The notes: generated from the letters alone by a model not told the origin. Shown: positions 46,010 to 58,334, counted from the stretch's first letter. The stretch: DNA of 64,000 bases from Liolophura sinensis (GCF_032854445.1 NC_088295.1:79204028-79268027); one strand, 5' to 3'. A program made the numbers and translations.

Positions 46010-46490
46010 TTCCAGTCCACTGCAGTGGCCAGATGATGAGAGCGTCCCCATCGAATTCAGGAGACCTTGGATCAAAACCCGATCGGGTCATACCAAAGAC
46101 TTTAAAACTGGTACGTGTTGCTGCCTTGCTTGGTGCTCAGAACTTAGGAGCTATTGCAAGGACACAGGACTAGTGGGCTCGGTTTCAATATAATGTGACT
46201 ATGGTGTCATGGCTGGTGTCTTCCGTACGATACTTCAGTGGCGGCAGAACGTAGCAAATGTTGTGTGATAAAAAGCTATATTTAAATTATACATTCATTA
46301 GGTGAGTTATTTGTCTCCAGCTTAAACAAATAAATTTCCCTTCAGACGTTTGTAATTTCTGGGGCTTTTCTGGAAAACAGCACATAAATTTAAGCTATAT
46401 TTATATACTATAAGACCAAAACTTCGTCGTCATATGACTAAAAAATTGTCAAGTACGACGTTAAACCCAAAGCACTCATACTCTAAGATT
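46010..46490 (+). mobile_element. SINE family C with internal insertion
   Basis: Matches the minus-strand copy at 33095-33460: GATGATGAGAGCGTCC head, GGGTCATACCAAAGACTTTA, GTTGCTGCCTTGCTTGG, CAATATAATGTGACT, GGTGTCTTCCG. It then has about 150 extra bases (46265-46420), then the tail CTTCGTCGTCATATGACTAA and ACGTTAAACCCAAAGCACTC. A 90-codon frame at 45921-46193 is mostly this SINE. Confidence 0.82.
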
Positions 46491-47959
46491 GACTGACTGT
46501 AATTGTGCCCCTAGGATGTAACCCTTGGTCGTTCGGAAATTATCCCAGTGACATCCCTAGTTTCTGAGTTGTGTGAGATTCTGAACAGCCTGGTCGGAAG
46601 TCCAGATGAGAATTACGTCATACATAACAGTAAAGACGTTCTTATGGCAATACAAGCTGGCATAAACTTGTAACTGACAATCAGTTTGTTATTTTTTAAA
46701 AGGAATACGCCAGCAGTAAATATTCAAAATCCCTTCGGTTCAAGAGTATTGAAATAAGCAATGGAAGTTACAACAGGTGTTAAATGCCAATGTCTGGGAA
46801 AGTTGATGAAATTGACACTCAGCAAAGACGCTATGCATAACAGCCATTGTAGGAAGATGGAGCGTGATCAGTAGCAATTTAAACCACTCTTCATGCAGAT
46901 CCTCATTATGTGAGCACATGGAAGAGATACGCTTTTAGCAGCCATTACAATCAGTATAAGATTGACCTAGTCCTGTTTGACACTGCAGCGAGACTGCATC
47001 GAGAGGGTTGTGTGTATCAAGGGGAACTAAGTAAGGCCAATACCTAAAGATCTGCATAAAATGTAAGTGTTTGAAGTCAAATGACTCCCACGTGGTCAAG
47101 TCACTTTACAGTAAATCTCTTGATCGTCGTCTTTGTACCTAAACCGAATGTGTTCCAAATATCCGATTATCACCTTATCCACGGAGGCCGGAGGCCTTAG
47201 AAGGTGAATGTATTTGCAGCATAGGACTACTGGGCCTATGTATAGCCCGTCATACTCTCAATCGCGTTGTTCACAGCTTAGGTGTCTCTCTTCATATTTA
47301 GAAGGGCTGAATTGCGGGCTTCATTTTCAAATGAAAACCTGGCTTAACAAAAGACCCTGCATGCATTGTAACATGAAAGCTACAAAAAAGAAGACGTGAT
47401 ATACCTAGAGTCACACATGTCAAGGGTTCCTTTGAGCCGTTGTCTTAAGATGTTACTATTGTGGCAACCATTTCAGCTTTCAAGTTATTTCTCTCCTCTG
47501 GGCTTTCCAAACACGTTGACTGCCCCACCCAGTAAGCGAATCCCTTTTTGTTAGTGAAATTAAAATTTTACGCATTAATTCCCATTCTTGTAATGCATAA
47601 AATTACGCAATACGTGTAGTACAGGAGCGCAGATAATTATTACAAGAGATAATTTCTTGGCCGATGTGAAGAGAAGGATTTATTTGCACGCGCTATAATT
47701 ATGACCTTCCATTTAGTTGTGTTCAGTTAAACCTATCTTGGTCGGTGGTTTTTTCGGATCGGGTTTCTTTCATTTGTAAAACTGAATTTCATCATATAAG
47801 TAAAAAATCTCGAGTACGGCGCTACGCAATAATTAAATACAGTGTACGAGTTGTTGGGTCTGAGGAGAAGAGGGTTCAGTTCCATACAGGACAAGGAATT
47901 TTGTTGATTCCTTTGTCTTATTTATTAGTTGTGCTGGTCGACTGGTTTCTTGTGTAGCC

Positions 47960-48125
47960 TTGCATGAAGTTCTCTTTACACAACCAGTATGACATGTCTG
48001 ATGTTGGAGAGTTTGCCAGAATGTCGCCAATGGATTGTGGCTTTTCGCTGGATACTTCCACTTCGTTTACCCATAAAACTACTTTTATCAAATATGTTAG
48101 TAAACAACAATAAAATAAGTAAATT
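47960..48125 (+). mobile_element. SINE-like element, family D, eroded
   Basis: GTCTGATGTTGGAGAGTTTG, CCAATGGATTGTGGCTTTTC, ACCCATAAAACTACTTTTAT, TAGTAAACAACAATAAAATA, in the same order as the copy at 32720-33050. Confidence 0.55.
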
Positions 48126-48216
48126 AATAAATAAGTAAGCAAATAAACATGTTTAAATCTTGTTAAATGGGGTTACTTCACTTACGTCACATTAAAACAA
48201 TGGAATAAAACGTGTC

Positions 48217-48775
48217 ATGTAATAACACATTGTATGTTTATAGTTGTACATTTCCTAGCGCGGATTAGTCACGTGACGTGTTCATTCCAGTCGCAGCCGG
48301 GTAATCTAACGATTAGATATGTTCTAATAGAACATCTTGTAAATTTCTAGCCAATCAGTTTCGATTGACCGATGTTTCTGGAAAATGACTTTGTTTATGT
48401 TTTTTCTTTGTTCTTTCTCGAAGATTCGATGACAATATATAAGGCGGCAGATTTGTAGGCGTAGAGAGTCGGTGAGAGAGTCAGTGATAGTAATGAACAG
48501 AGATAGACAGTGACACGACAGTGATATTTGGAGAGCTATAAGGTGCTTTTGACGAAGTTACGGGCGATGCATCACAGCTATATTTAGAAGAAATCGTTAG
48601 TACCTTTGGAATGAAAAATCCGATGTAATTTGGATTAGCCGGACCAGGACTAACGGGTGATTGTTGGCGGCTGTAAGCTGCCGCCATTTATTGTAACGTT
48701 TGTTGTTTGTTTTTCCTTTTTGATATATTAAATTGTTAAACCAACCATTGGAGTGTTTGAGAGTGTTACTCAGTT
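48217..48775 (+). mobile_element. Possible solo LTR or retroelement promoter segment
   Basis: Begins TGTAATAACACATTGTATG and ends near GAGTGTTACTCA, consistent with TG...CA ends. It has a TATA-like AATATATAAGGCGGC at about 48437 followed by a GC-richer region with GGCGGCTGTAAGCTGCCGCC (a perfect hairpin, 48668-48687). No retroelement coding sequence flanks it. I could not find a target-site duplication, so a cellular promoter is also possible. Confidence 0.35.
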
Positions 48776-48975
48776 TGACCCAGTTTAGGCTCGCTATTGG
48801 GAATTAATAAACGACAAATGATATTTATATGATGGTAGACCAAATGTTTCATGTTTAAAACGACAGTAGTCTTTATCGATGGAAGATACTAAATAGGATT
48901 ACGAATTTTGGGGCAGAGTATATATCTTGAGAGCTTCATGAATCACGTAACATATAGTAATCCATTGTCAAAACA

Positions 48976-49246
48976 TTGAGGTGGCCGCCGTGGCTCAGTT
49001 GATTAGCACGTTAACGCAGCGTAATGACCCAGAAACCTCTCACCAATATGGTCGCTGTGAGTTTAGGTCCAGCTCATGCTTGCTTCCTGTCCGGCCGTAT
49101 GTGGGATGGTCTGACAGCAACTAGCGGATGGTCGTGGGTTTCCCCAGGGATCTGTCCAGTTTCCTCCCACCATGATGCTGGCCGCCGTCGTACATGTGAA
49201 ACATTCTTGAGTACGGCGTAAAGCACCAGTCAAATAAATAAATGAA
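48976..49246 (+). mobile_element. SINE family A, full length, with target-site duplication
   Basis: From GGCCGCCGTGGCTCAGTTGA through CGGCCGTATGTGGGATGGTC to CAGTCAAATAAATAAATGAA. TCAAAACA lies before (48968-48975) and after (49247-49254). It is the clearest + strand copy and shows the tRNA A-box region intact. Confidence 0.94.
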
Positions 49247-51959
49247 TCAAAACACCGTGAATGAATGAAATAATGTATATTAACTTGTCTCAGCCAGCCA
49301 AAATACCTTAAAATGAAAGTTTTAGTATTAGCCAAGACTTTTACAAAAAATGTGTCACAGCCTCAACCTGAAATGCCTGGAATACGTGAACATCTGTCAA
49401 ACTGAAGCTATAGAGGAATCGTTGTAGTACAGGCGAAAGCTTGGAAAAATTTCTGATGGCAAACACACACATGTATATAAAAAGCCAAGCATGTTTAGGC
49501 CTTTCTGTGTTGGCGTAATTTAAATTTATTTTCCATTTTAAAACATTTACACCTGCAACATAGTAAACTTTATTTGGAACTTCCACTCTGTTTTTATGTT
49601 GTCGCCTTCCAAAGTCCCTGTCTCGTACCACGTCGTTGTGATGTCAATGTTGACGTTCAACCTAGGAAATATCAATTGTCACGGTCGATAGATTTACCAC
49701 ATCAAACGTATTACTTAACGCAAAGTGACAGTTCAATTATATATATTACAGGACCAATCTCCGCCACTATCGCTCAAGATTATGCACGGACTTACACCAC
49801 TCTTCAGATGTAGCCTTAAAACCGTTTCGACACATATCGCAGGCAAAAGCAATTCTCTTAGACACAATCTAGGGAATGTGTACGTTTAATTGTCCGCCGG
49901 CTGTGTCTGTTGCAGACAGAATATAACTGGCTTTACGAAAATTAAATCCAAGACCTTTACAAATGCGCATCTTTTCAAGAAAACCTCTACTTACTACACC
50001 ACACGACACATTTATATGTGCTTGTAATAATACTGCTTGGGTGATCTGAATAACTAGGGTGTTTCACTAGTAAAGGTGTTATTAACTCATTACTATGAAA
50101 CGAGCGCATACGCCGGCAAAAATTGCTTATTGAATGAGGAGTTTGAAACTGTTGACGTTTATTAATGCAACACCAGCTAGACTAAACAATACGTTACAAT
50201 TCATACGTTGTGAAAAGTGTATGAGTCGTAATCGTAAAACGAGAAAGAGTGCTATTATCATCTACCCCAAGCCCGTCCCTCGAACTATTGAAGAAGCGAA
50301 ATCAATCTTTGTACCTATGGAATATGCAGTATTCGTTCAATGTTTAGCAAACAAGCTTGAGATGACATGATTATATAAACATGTTCCGCCGCTGAATTAA
50401 TTACGCGACGCTTCTACATATAGCATTTGTATTCATGTACACATAACCCTTGGTAATCTCACTACTTTGTTGCCAACGCAAATTAATACTCTAATTTTCT
50501 ACACATAAATGCTTTTTATGTTATTCAGACATATACCTGATACCTCCGAATGAAAGCTCTGAGTAAGGTGTCGACTTCTAACACGTAAAACGCATATGTG
50601 TATCTTACACTAGCGTGCTATATTAGTGCTGTGCACCACTTGATGTAGTGGCGCTTTCATGGCTGCGGGCATGTTTTATTAAGGTCATCCAAATGCAATG
50701 ACTTTAGAAGATTTGGAGAAAGTTGTTACCAAAATATAAAATGTAAAATTCGTTTTTCCTGCAACAGCTTTTGAGTAGATTTTCATCAGATATTTTTGGG
50801 CCCTCATAAACTTCCGCAAGAAGAATTACGTGTAGAATTATGTGCCTTTGGCGAGGGAATTTGAGCTTGAATGAAATTCCCAAATGCTTTGCGGACTATC
50901 TGTAGATGCGCATATCAAACACCTCATTCGACATGTGGATTGTCTGCAGAGTATTGGCCCTTTCAACACAAAACCTAGGTTGTGACGTTGTTCATTAGAT
51001 TGTATGCCAGTTTGTGAGACATCTCCAACAGGGTTAAACATTTTTTTTAAAGCACGCTTGTTCCAGAATTAAATATTAATGTGCATATGAAATTTCCTCC
51101 CAAAGGAACCAATTCTTTACAAAGTACTTCAAAGATAGAACCTCATTTGGGAGATATTTATTATGTATCCAGCAACTTATACTGGAGGTGACATACTATG
51201 TTTATGTTGTCCGGTGTCCGGTGTCCGCCATCATGTCTGCAAGACATAATTAAACATGCTTGTAGCAATATGATCAAATATGGTTTTAGGCTTTCCTGCC
51301 GTGTATAAGGATCATAATTGCTGATTAAGTCTTGGAACATTTCCTAAATCCGTTTGTCCATTTGACCATGTTTTAACTATTCTATTAAGTGCAAGGTATC
51401 TCAGTTATTTTTGTTTCTATATAAATTCTATAGTTTGTATCTTTGTATGGTCAAAATAACTTTAATTAAACTTCGTTAAGCAAACTGAACAGCCTTAACT
51501 GGGATACGGACGTCGAAACTCATAGTGGTGTCAAAGTGGTCCTCAATGAATTTTTTTGAAATTATCGTTCACCATCACGGCATACACACTGCACTTGCCC
51601 CAAAACATGTGAGGTATACATCAAGCACACATAACAGTGTCCACAATGCTATACGTGAAATGATCTTTAAAAAGTAAACTGAACAAACAGAACCTTGGCC
51701 TAACGAACGAAATTGGGTATTACAAGTAATTACAATGTACAGTTCATGAAAATAGACTGGAAATGGATTTGTTATAGTAAACCAGTGTCCTTGTAGAAGT
51801 TATTAGCAGTATTCTGCTTATAGACCATTCTTATGTAAAATTATATTCGATTGTTTGCCTAAACTGATAAAGGGCATTTGACTATATAACACTCGGTTCT
51901 TGCGACCTGTCGACTGCTAATTGTCACCAAGGTGCCAAGAACAATGGCGGCGACTGAAT

Positions 51960-54900
51960 TTTGAATGTGCCCTATCCAAAGCAGTTAAAAGACAAGCATC
52001 TTAACCGCACGGCCACGATTCGACCCTCAGGTAAATCTGATGACAGCTTTTATTTTCAGTTGACTTATGTTCGTTCTAATGACATTTTTCTACGCCTTGA
52101 TTCAAACATATCTTTGTAAGTAAAACTTTGGACATGCTTATCACCGATCGACAGCCATAACTGCAATCCTGACAAATTACTGTTTTATTCTTGATGTTCT
52201 GAACATTTGGTCGCAGAGTTTTAAATCTTATTTTGTGACAAAAACAAGCAATATTTCACTTATAAATGTATCAGGTGATCTGTTTCCTTCCGACAGGGCT
52301 AGACACACAGGGAAGTTTCACGTCAACTGAAACTAAACGCTAATGTTATGAATGAAACAGGATTATTGTTGACGCTGGACTGGGGATAACCCGTGGTCAT
52401 GAACTGACAGTCTGACAGGAATTTCAGATGAGAATCACCCCAGACATGATGATAAAAGCCATGTAAATCAGTATTATGTGTTAATGTTCTTAATGGTCCG
52501 TCTATAGTGGCGAAGTTACATTAAACGGTTCCAGTACTTAATTGAGCAGAGCGTGACGTGATTGATGTGTCTAAGTCCTGCCGGTGCACAGTTTGTCGAT
52601 GGTGCCCGGATGAGCAAGGTGGACAAGAGGAACCTTTGGCACAATAACCACTGCAGTCCTTGTCTCATTAAGACGTAGTTCATGGTAATAGGCTTTCGTT
52701 CTTTGACGATATAAATTAGCGATTAGTTCCAGGGGCCAATGAGCCTTAGTAGATAATTCCGAGACATTGCGTCTGGTTCGTCATCTGCTATATCCCTGAT
52801 AAGATGTCGCCTCCTCTAAAGGGGGAAAGCTTTTAAAGACACGGTATTAACTGGACAATGTAAAACTTTACGTTGTTAACGGTGTTATTATAATAATGAA
52901 GTTGACAGAAAAGGGTGATCAATAATCACTGTGTTTTCCTTTAATAAGGATATTACAAAGATTCCGGCTGCAGTAGATATTAAACCTCCCCTGAATCGAT
53001 GTACGCAATCGAAGTTAATGCCAGTATAGCCAGTCCTAGGATAAATGACGAAAGCGACACTTGACCGGGAGACTGAATGAAACAGCTATTGTGGAAGGGT
53101 ATATGGAGCGAGCAAGAGCAAGCCACTCTCCAAGACACGTGATCTAGTTGACACGTGAGTTAAAAAAATACATACTCTCGAAGCAGCTCGCGTTCAGCAG
53201 CCATTAGAACCAAAGAAATTGATCACGTGGCGCTAATCACAGGAAAATACAGTTGTTGGTTTCAATGGAAACTAAATAACGGCGGACAAGATTCATAGCA
53301 ACCATAACACTTGCATGGCACGGCAACTAATGTCACTATCATGTAACTGTAACTATCATTTAATCGTGTGAAAAGAATTCTTTAAGATAAGTGCATGTGT
53401 TCATAAAAAAATCAAAATATCATGTGCCACGCTGCCTTTTTCTCAGTGATCAGATGCCTCAGAGGTCTATCCTACCAATACTGTAGAACTACCAAATCCC
53501 AGCTGTGTTAACTCGGACATCCGTCTCCCTCATATCCTCGGTGTCTACTTCGGAGTCTGCTGTTTCAATTGAGACGCTAACTCAATAAGACTTGGGCCCT
53601 GCAAGTCTGACACGAACGCAACATTATTGCCGTGGCTTGCAGAAGACTGTTATACCAGTAGTCACATATACAGGCAGATTTCAAGTATTCCTTAAGCCAT
53701 GGCCTTATGGCATTGTCCGAAATAGTTTAAGTGTTGTCATTCACCCTTTCTCACCATCTTCCTGCATCTCAAACATGTCACATCTGTACAAAGTAAGGGA
53801 GTCCTTTTTAGTAAGTGAAATTAACAGTCTAGACACTTATTTCCATTCCTGTAACACAGTAAACAGCGGAGAGGAATCTGACCTCAGGGAAGAGTCAACA
53901 GTGACAGCCTCTTGGCTGATGTCCAGAACTTTTGTGACGTTCTGACAAGGGGCAATTTCTTGCGGTATATATGATCTTCCTTCTACTGCTTGGTACCTTG
54001 CAGTGGCCGGGTGGTGACGGTGCTTATCTTTCTATCTCGTTCCCACACAATGCATTTTCTTGATTTCCCTTCTTTCATAGTAGTCTACTATGGTCTCTTA
54101 TATCGTTGGAGATTACTTGTCGGGTGAGTTCGTGAGGAACTCACCAAAGGTGGCCGGTTTACCCATCCATCTGTCAGCAATGTTGTAATTAAACATAATT
54201 TAAGGTGGTGTTAACAAAACAACCAATTTTGACGTAATTTTGACCAGTTGTTTCGAGATGATATTTTATAAATACAAGATCAATACCCTTTAAGATGTAT
54301 GCTGACATTTTCAATACGTTGTCCTTGCAGCATGTGTCACTTCCGTTTTAGAAATTAGTTAATTGGTCGCTTATATTAAACTGATTTAACTGAAAATGAG
54401 TCATATAATTATAACAAGGGGTGTAGAAAGAACTGATACCCAATAGAATCTCGTTGAACTTGTCCCGTAAAAACGATCAAATAAATCAATAAATTAGTAA
54501 ATAAAACTGCTAAGTCATACATTCTCATTTCATATTATCAATAATTGCTTTTAGAAATCTGCACTGAAAGCGTTTGGATGTCGTGCGTGTTGTCGTGCCT
54601 ATCTAACCGTTCTCCCTAGAAAGTATTACACGTCACGATTACTATATTTACGACATCAAATGAATTAGTTCACTCGAAATGACGAGTTTAATTATCTCTA
54701 TCACGAGATCAGTCTATGCTTCAGATTATGTAACCATTAACAGAGCTCTTTGATGCCACCTTTTATCTTGTGAAATCGGTTATATACAGGTCCTTGCAGT
54801 AATTCTTTTGCATCGTCCATGTACACCATTTGAGAACTGTGTAGATTTTTTATGTCTCGTTAACCGTGCTCGCATCATAAGTAGTGTGGCGTATTTCAAA

Positions 54901-57720
54901 ATAACCTAGGCCAAGAGAGGTAGAAATTTATTTCAGTCAATTATTTCAATTTATTTCTGTATGTGGGTTGTAGACTAGACAAGAAGATGAGTTATATATA
55001 GAGATTATGACACCAGTGTGTGATCCGCAATGATGTATCAGCTAGAGTCGACTGACGTCGGCCTGTCTTCCAGCTCGGCTGATGTGACAGGCATGATAGT
55101 CTATTTATTACATACCTATATTTTTGGCTAATAAGTGGTCAAAACGCACATCGTTTTTCATGAAACATTAGACCGACCTGCTACAACTAGATCTTGCACC
55201 GACAAAATGTATTTCATCTTTAAATGAGCACAATTTCTTCAGCTCAAATGTGAGGTCTTATGTTCTACTGAAATTTCTATTTCATCAGTTTCAGTTGTAA
55301 ACTATTTAAAATAAATCAATACAGGGAACATTTAACAGCTTAGACTATTGCAAGGTCGCCACCTCACAAAAGGACGCCAACTGAATTACGTGAGAGACGT
55401 GGGTTATGCCAGCAAAGTTTCAACGTGCGGTATGGTTTAAAATGACATCTTTGTTTGAAAGGAACGGCTACAGTACGTAATGATGACTGGACTGAAAGTT
55501 TGGCTGTACAACAGTGGCTGTAGATCCGGTGACTCTACTGGAAATTGTGAAAACGAGCAGTGAACATTGATCATGGAGCACCGGTAAAAATTAATGATCA
55601 CACTAATGACGACTGTCATGAGTGTGTGAGCGCCGAATATATTTGCTATTTTTACTGTTTACATTCAGCAGATGGGAAACCGAAAGATGCTAGGTTCATG
55701 GAAACGGCAGGCCTAAATTTCGTATTCAAGTGACAAATTTATTTGACCCTGAGTAAAACGAAATCAGATCAGTGACATGATGGGACTGATAATCTTGTGA
55801 ATATACATCTGCGCGACCTTGTGTTTAGGCTGCTTAGGGGACAGAGTTAAGGATTTTCACCGAGAAGGTCAGTCATATTTTCACTGTGAAAATTCCGCGA
55901 TGTTGCGGTGTTAACCAAGCATGCTTGATGCATAGAACAAGTTAATTTGGCAGCCGCGATCAAAGTTTGGGCAGTTTTGGACTTGAAAGTTACACAATTT
56001 TCCCCCGGCTGTAGGGAACATGCTTGTCGTTTCTTTGTGTCCTAAAAAGAAGGACATTAAATGTGTTTTCTGAGCAATTTAATGTTGTTGTAGCTACGTC
56101 ACACCAAATTCCGATGCTATTTCAGGGCTTTCCCCGGTAGAGAGCGCTTTGAATGTAAACATTCAAATGCATATACGAGCCACCCGATCCGGAAAAATAT
56201 AGGGTGCCTCTGTACCAGCTGGGTAACGGCGATAGGTATACGATAAATACATGTATACAGACACATGGTAGGGTGTGGTTTCTTTTAATACCTAAAGTCA
56301 TCTGTTAACAATAGTATCGTGCATACAAAACTTACTGAGAACTACAATGGAAACATCAAAGAATGTAACTTTTCTGAAAACGGCATCAGCACAAGGAGCT
56401 ATATGAAAAGCAGCCCACCACAGACCAGAGTTTTTAAAAGTATTTTGTTCACTCTCAGTGAAATTAAATTCAATTTGCAATTAATAAGTTACGATGCGTG
56501 TATCACCGGTATTAAGACAAAATATACTAAGTATTACACTATTCGGGTGCAGTAAAAAGTCTACTACTGAATATTGGCTGTTAGGTACCAAATGCAATAC
56601 GTGTCACCCGTCTAGACAACTTGACCAATCTGAGGTGTGCAGTTAATCTCCTGCTTACACCAGAACTATATAACTACCTACGACGTTTGCGGCTGCATCT
56701 CAAGAAATTGTTTGCAGTCACACTTAAACGAATCCATCGACTCTTGCAGGAATCCTATATCCACGACAGTCATTTGACTGCATGGAATCATATGATGCAT
56801 ACGATTATTAAAGATCATCTGTGATGCTCGTACGTAGCTCGCACGACATCGCCCGACCGTTTAAATTTAGTCCGAGCTATAAAGATCGAAACTGTTCACA
56901 TGTAGATAGGCTCTGTACCAGCACGAAAGTCGCCCATGACAACCGTGCCAGCCTCTCCATAGCTGGCAAAGTCTTCAAATTCATTTCGTTTCGCCAAGAT
57001 CCCTCGCGACTCAGCGTACGGCCCATCCAAGATTTACGACAGAGTTTTTGCTCCCAAGTTGTTTGTCATAACTAGTTGTAAGTGCCATTGGCCTTTAAGT
57101 GTGCTGTGTCACTTCTGATCGTCAGAGGGTAACGCAGGTTTGCCGTGAAGTTAGACATCTTCACATTTGTAGAAGGTCTGTTTGTAGAGTGGTCTAGACG
57201 GTTGACATGTATTGCTATCGATATGCTGCAGGACTCCAAGGTCCTTGGATCGAAACTATGTGTAGTCTCATCTAATTTCCAGAATCAGAATCTGTGCTAC
57301 TTTAGGGAAGTGTAATCCGTAATAACGATAATACTTTTACTGAAAGCAGAGAAGTTAAGCTAAGAAGCTTGGTAAAACGTTACTATACACACACGCACAG
57401 CTTTAAAATTGATTACCGATAATATTTAGTATTATTACTTATGTACACATAACCCTTTGTTATCCACTGTTTTGATGTCCGGAAATTTAATCATGCAGCT
57501 CTTTACGCTCACGGGCTTGTTTTGTTATCGATATTTGTTCGTCCCGATCAAACTCTGAGAGAGGTTCAAAAAGTCAACTTGCAGCCACAATGCATAAATG
57601 TCTTACAGAGGCTCGTTATATTCACATTTATGTACATAAATGTGAAGTACTTGATGGCGTTGCGCTTTCATGTTGACATCGCCTTTGTGTAGGGTACAGG
57701 GTGTTTATCACAACACCAGC
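51960..57720 (+). repeat. 7.4-kb tandem unit, copy III
   Basis: A tRNA-like segment on the minus strand (51970-52025) is followed by block A (52020-52470), B (52500-52760), C (52980-53260), D (53530-53980), E (54560-54790) and F (57440-57720). Of the three copies it has the fewest SINE insertions. B lies 7.44 kb after B of copy II, which lies 7.32 kb after B of copy I. Confidence 0.65.
51970..52025 (-). other. tRNA-like segment (SINE head or tRNA relic)
   Basis: On the minus strand TCGTGGCCGTGCGGTTAAGA, then TGCTTGTCTTTTAACTGC. The inverted partial unit has its counterpart at 35785-35850. It lacks a complete B box. Confidence 0.45.
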
Positions 57721-58120
57721 TGCATCAGGAACGTAAAGTTTTGATTTCCTAGTGTATACCAAGTGAAGCGAGTAGCCTGCTTAATCTTCTCACATTTCAT
57801 ATAAACAAAAAACTTTAAATGTACTGGCTGTTGTCTAAAATCACAGTCACACCACGACCTTTGCGATTCGTCCCGATGGTGGAGCCGATTTTCAAAGACT
57901 TAAACGCAGACAAACCTAAACTTACGCTTCGACTCTTACATCATATTTATCCAATGCACACATTCCATTGTGAACATTCAAAGGCACTATCTGACCAGAA
58001 TCATGTAACCATATGAATTCATGAGGATCGTTTGCGACTCATTAAGATAATTTGTGATCTCAGCTGACTTATGTGCATGTACAAAAAAAAGGGGGAATCA
58101 ACACTTGTGACCACTCTCAC
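57721..58120. other. No feature recognised
   Basis: Unassigned sequence between block F of copy III and the candidate signal-peptide exon. A segment near 57890-58060 looks distantly related to 56700-56830 (GACTCTT, CAGAATCAT, TAAGATAATTTGTGAT), suggesting a further local duplication. Confidence 0.4.
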
Positions 58121-58334
58121 CGCATCCAGATCGCTGGCGATATTCGACTTGTCGTGCGATGAATAGAAGATTTATGGAATTTACTCCGTTTTTCGGTGGC
58201 GTATACTGATGTAAAGCTAGAGTTAATTTGTTAGTTACGTGACTACAGCCCTGCGATGTGTAACCAGACGATATTGCCAACATCGTGATGACTGATGCCC
58301 ATTTTTGCACCATTTTTACGACTACTAAAGCCAT
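58121..58334 (-). CDS. Candidate first exon with signal-peptide-like start
   Basis: From ATG at 58334 the minus strand reads MALVVVKMVQKWASVITMLA, a basic and hydrophobic start, then ISSGYTSQGCSHVTN and a polar region. At TGCG|GTGAGA there is a good donor, leaving phase 1 after 71 codons; without splicing the frame stops soon after. It may be the 5' exon of a secreted or membrane protein whose later exons lie at lower coordinates in unit III. No downstream exon was proven. Confidence 0.33.

Larger units (their letters stand above)
44520..50690 (+). repeat. 7.4-kb tandem unit, copy II
   Basis: Block A is at about 44540-45040 (GAGCTTTTATTTCCAGGTAA, CATAAAAGCCCTGTATATCA), B at 45058-45290, C at 45460-45600, D at 47430-47720, E at 49610-49830 and F at 50440-50690. 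An extra relative of block A lies at 46500-46650. It is inflated by several SINEs and an LTR-like segment. Confidence 0.62.

Noticed and set aside
45921-46193. 90-codon plus-strand frame
   Set aside because: Most of it is SINE family C, as shown by the reverse-strand copy at 33095-33460.
48980-49060. tRNA gene suggested by GGCTCAGTTGATTAGC
   Set aside because: It is the tRNA-derived head of a SINE with a target-site duplication; the same head occurs in other copies.
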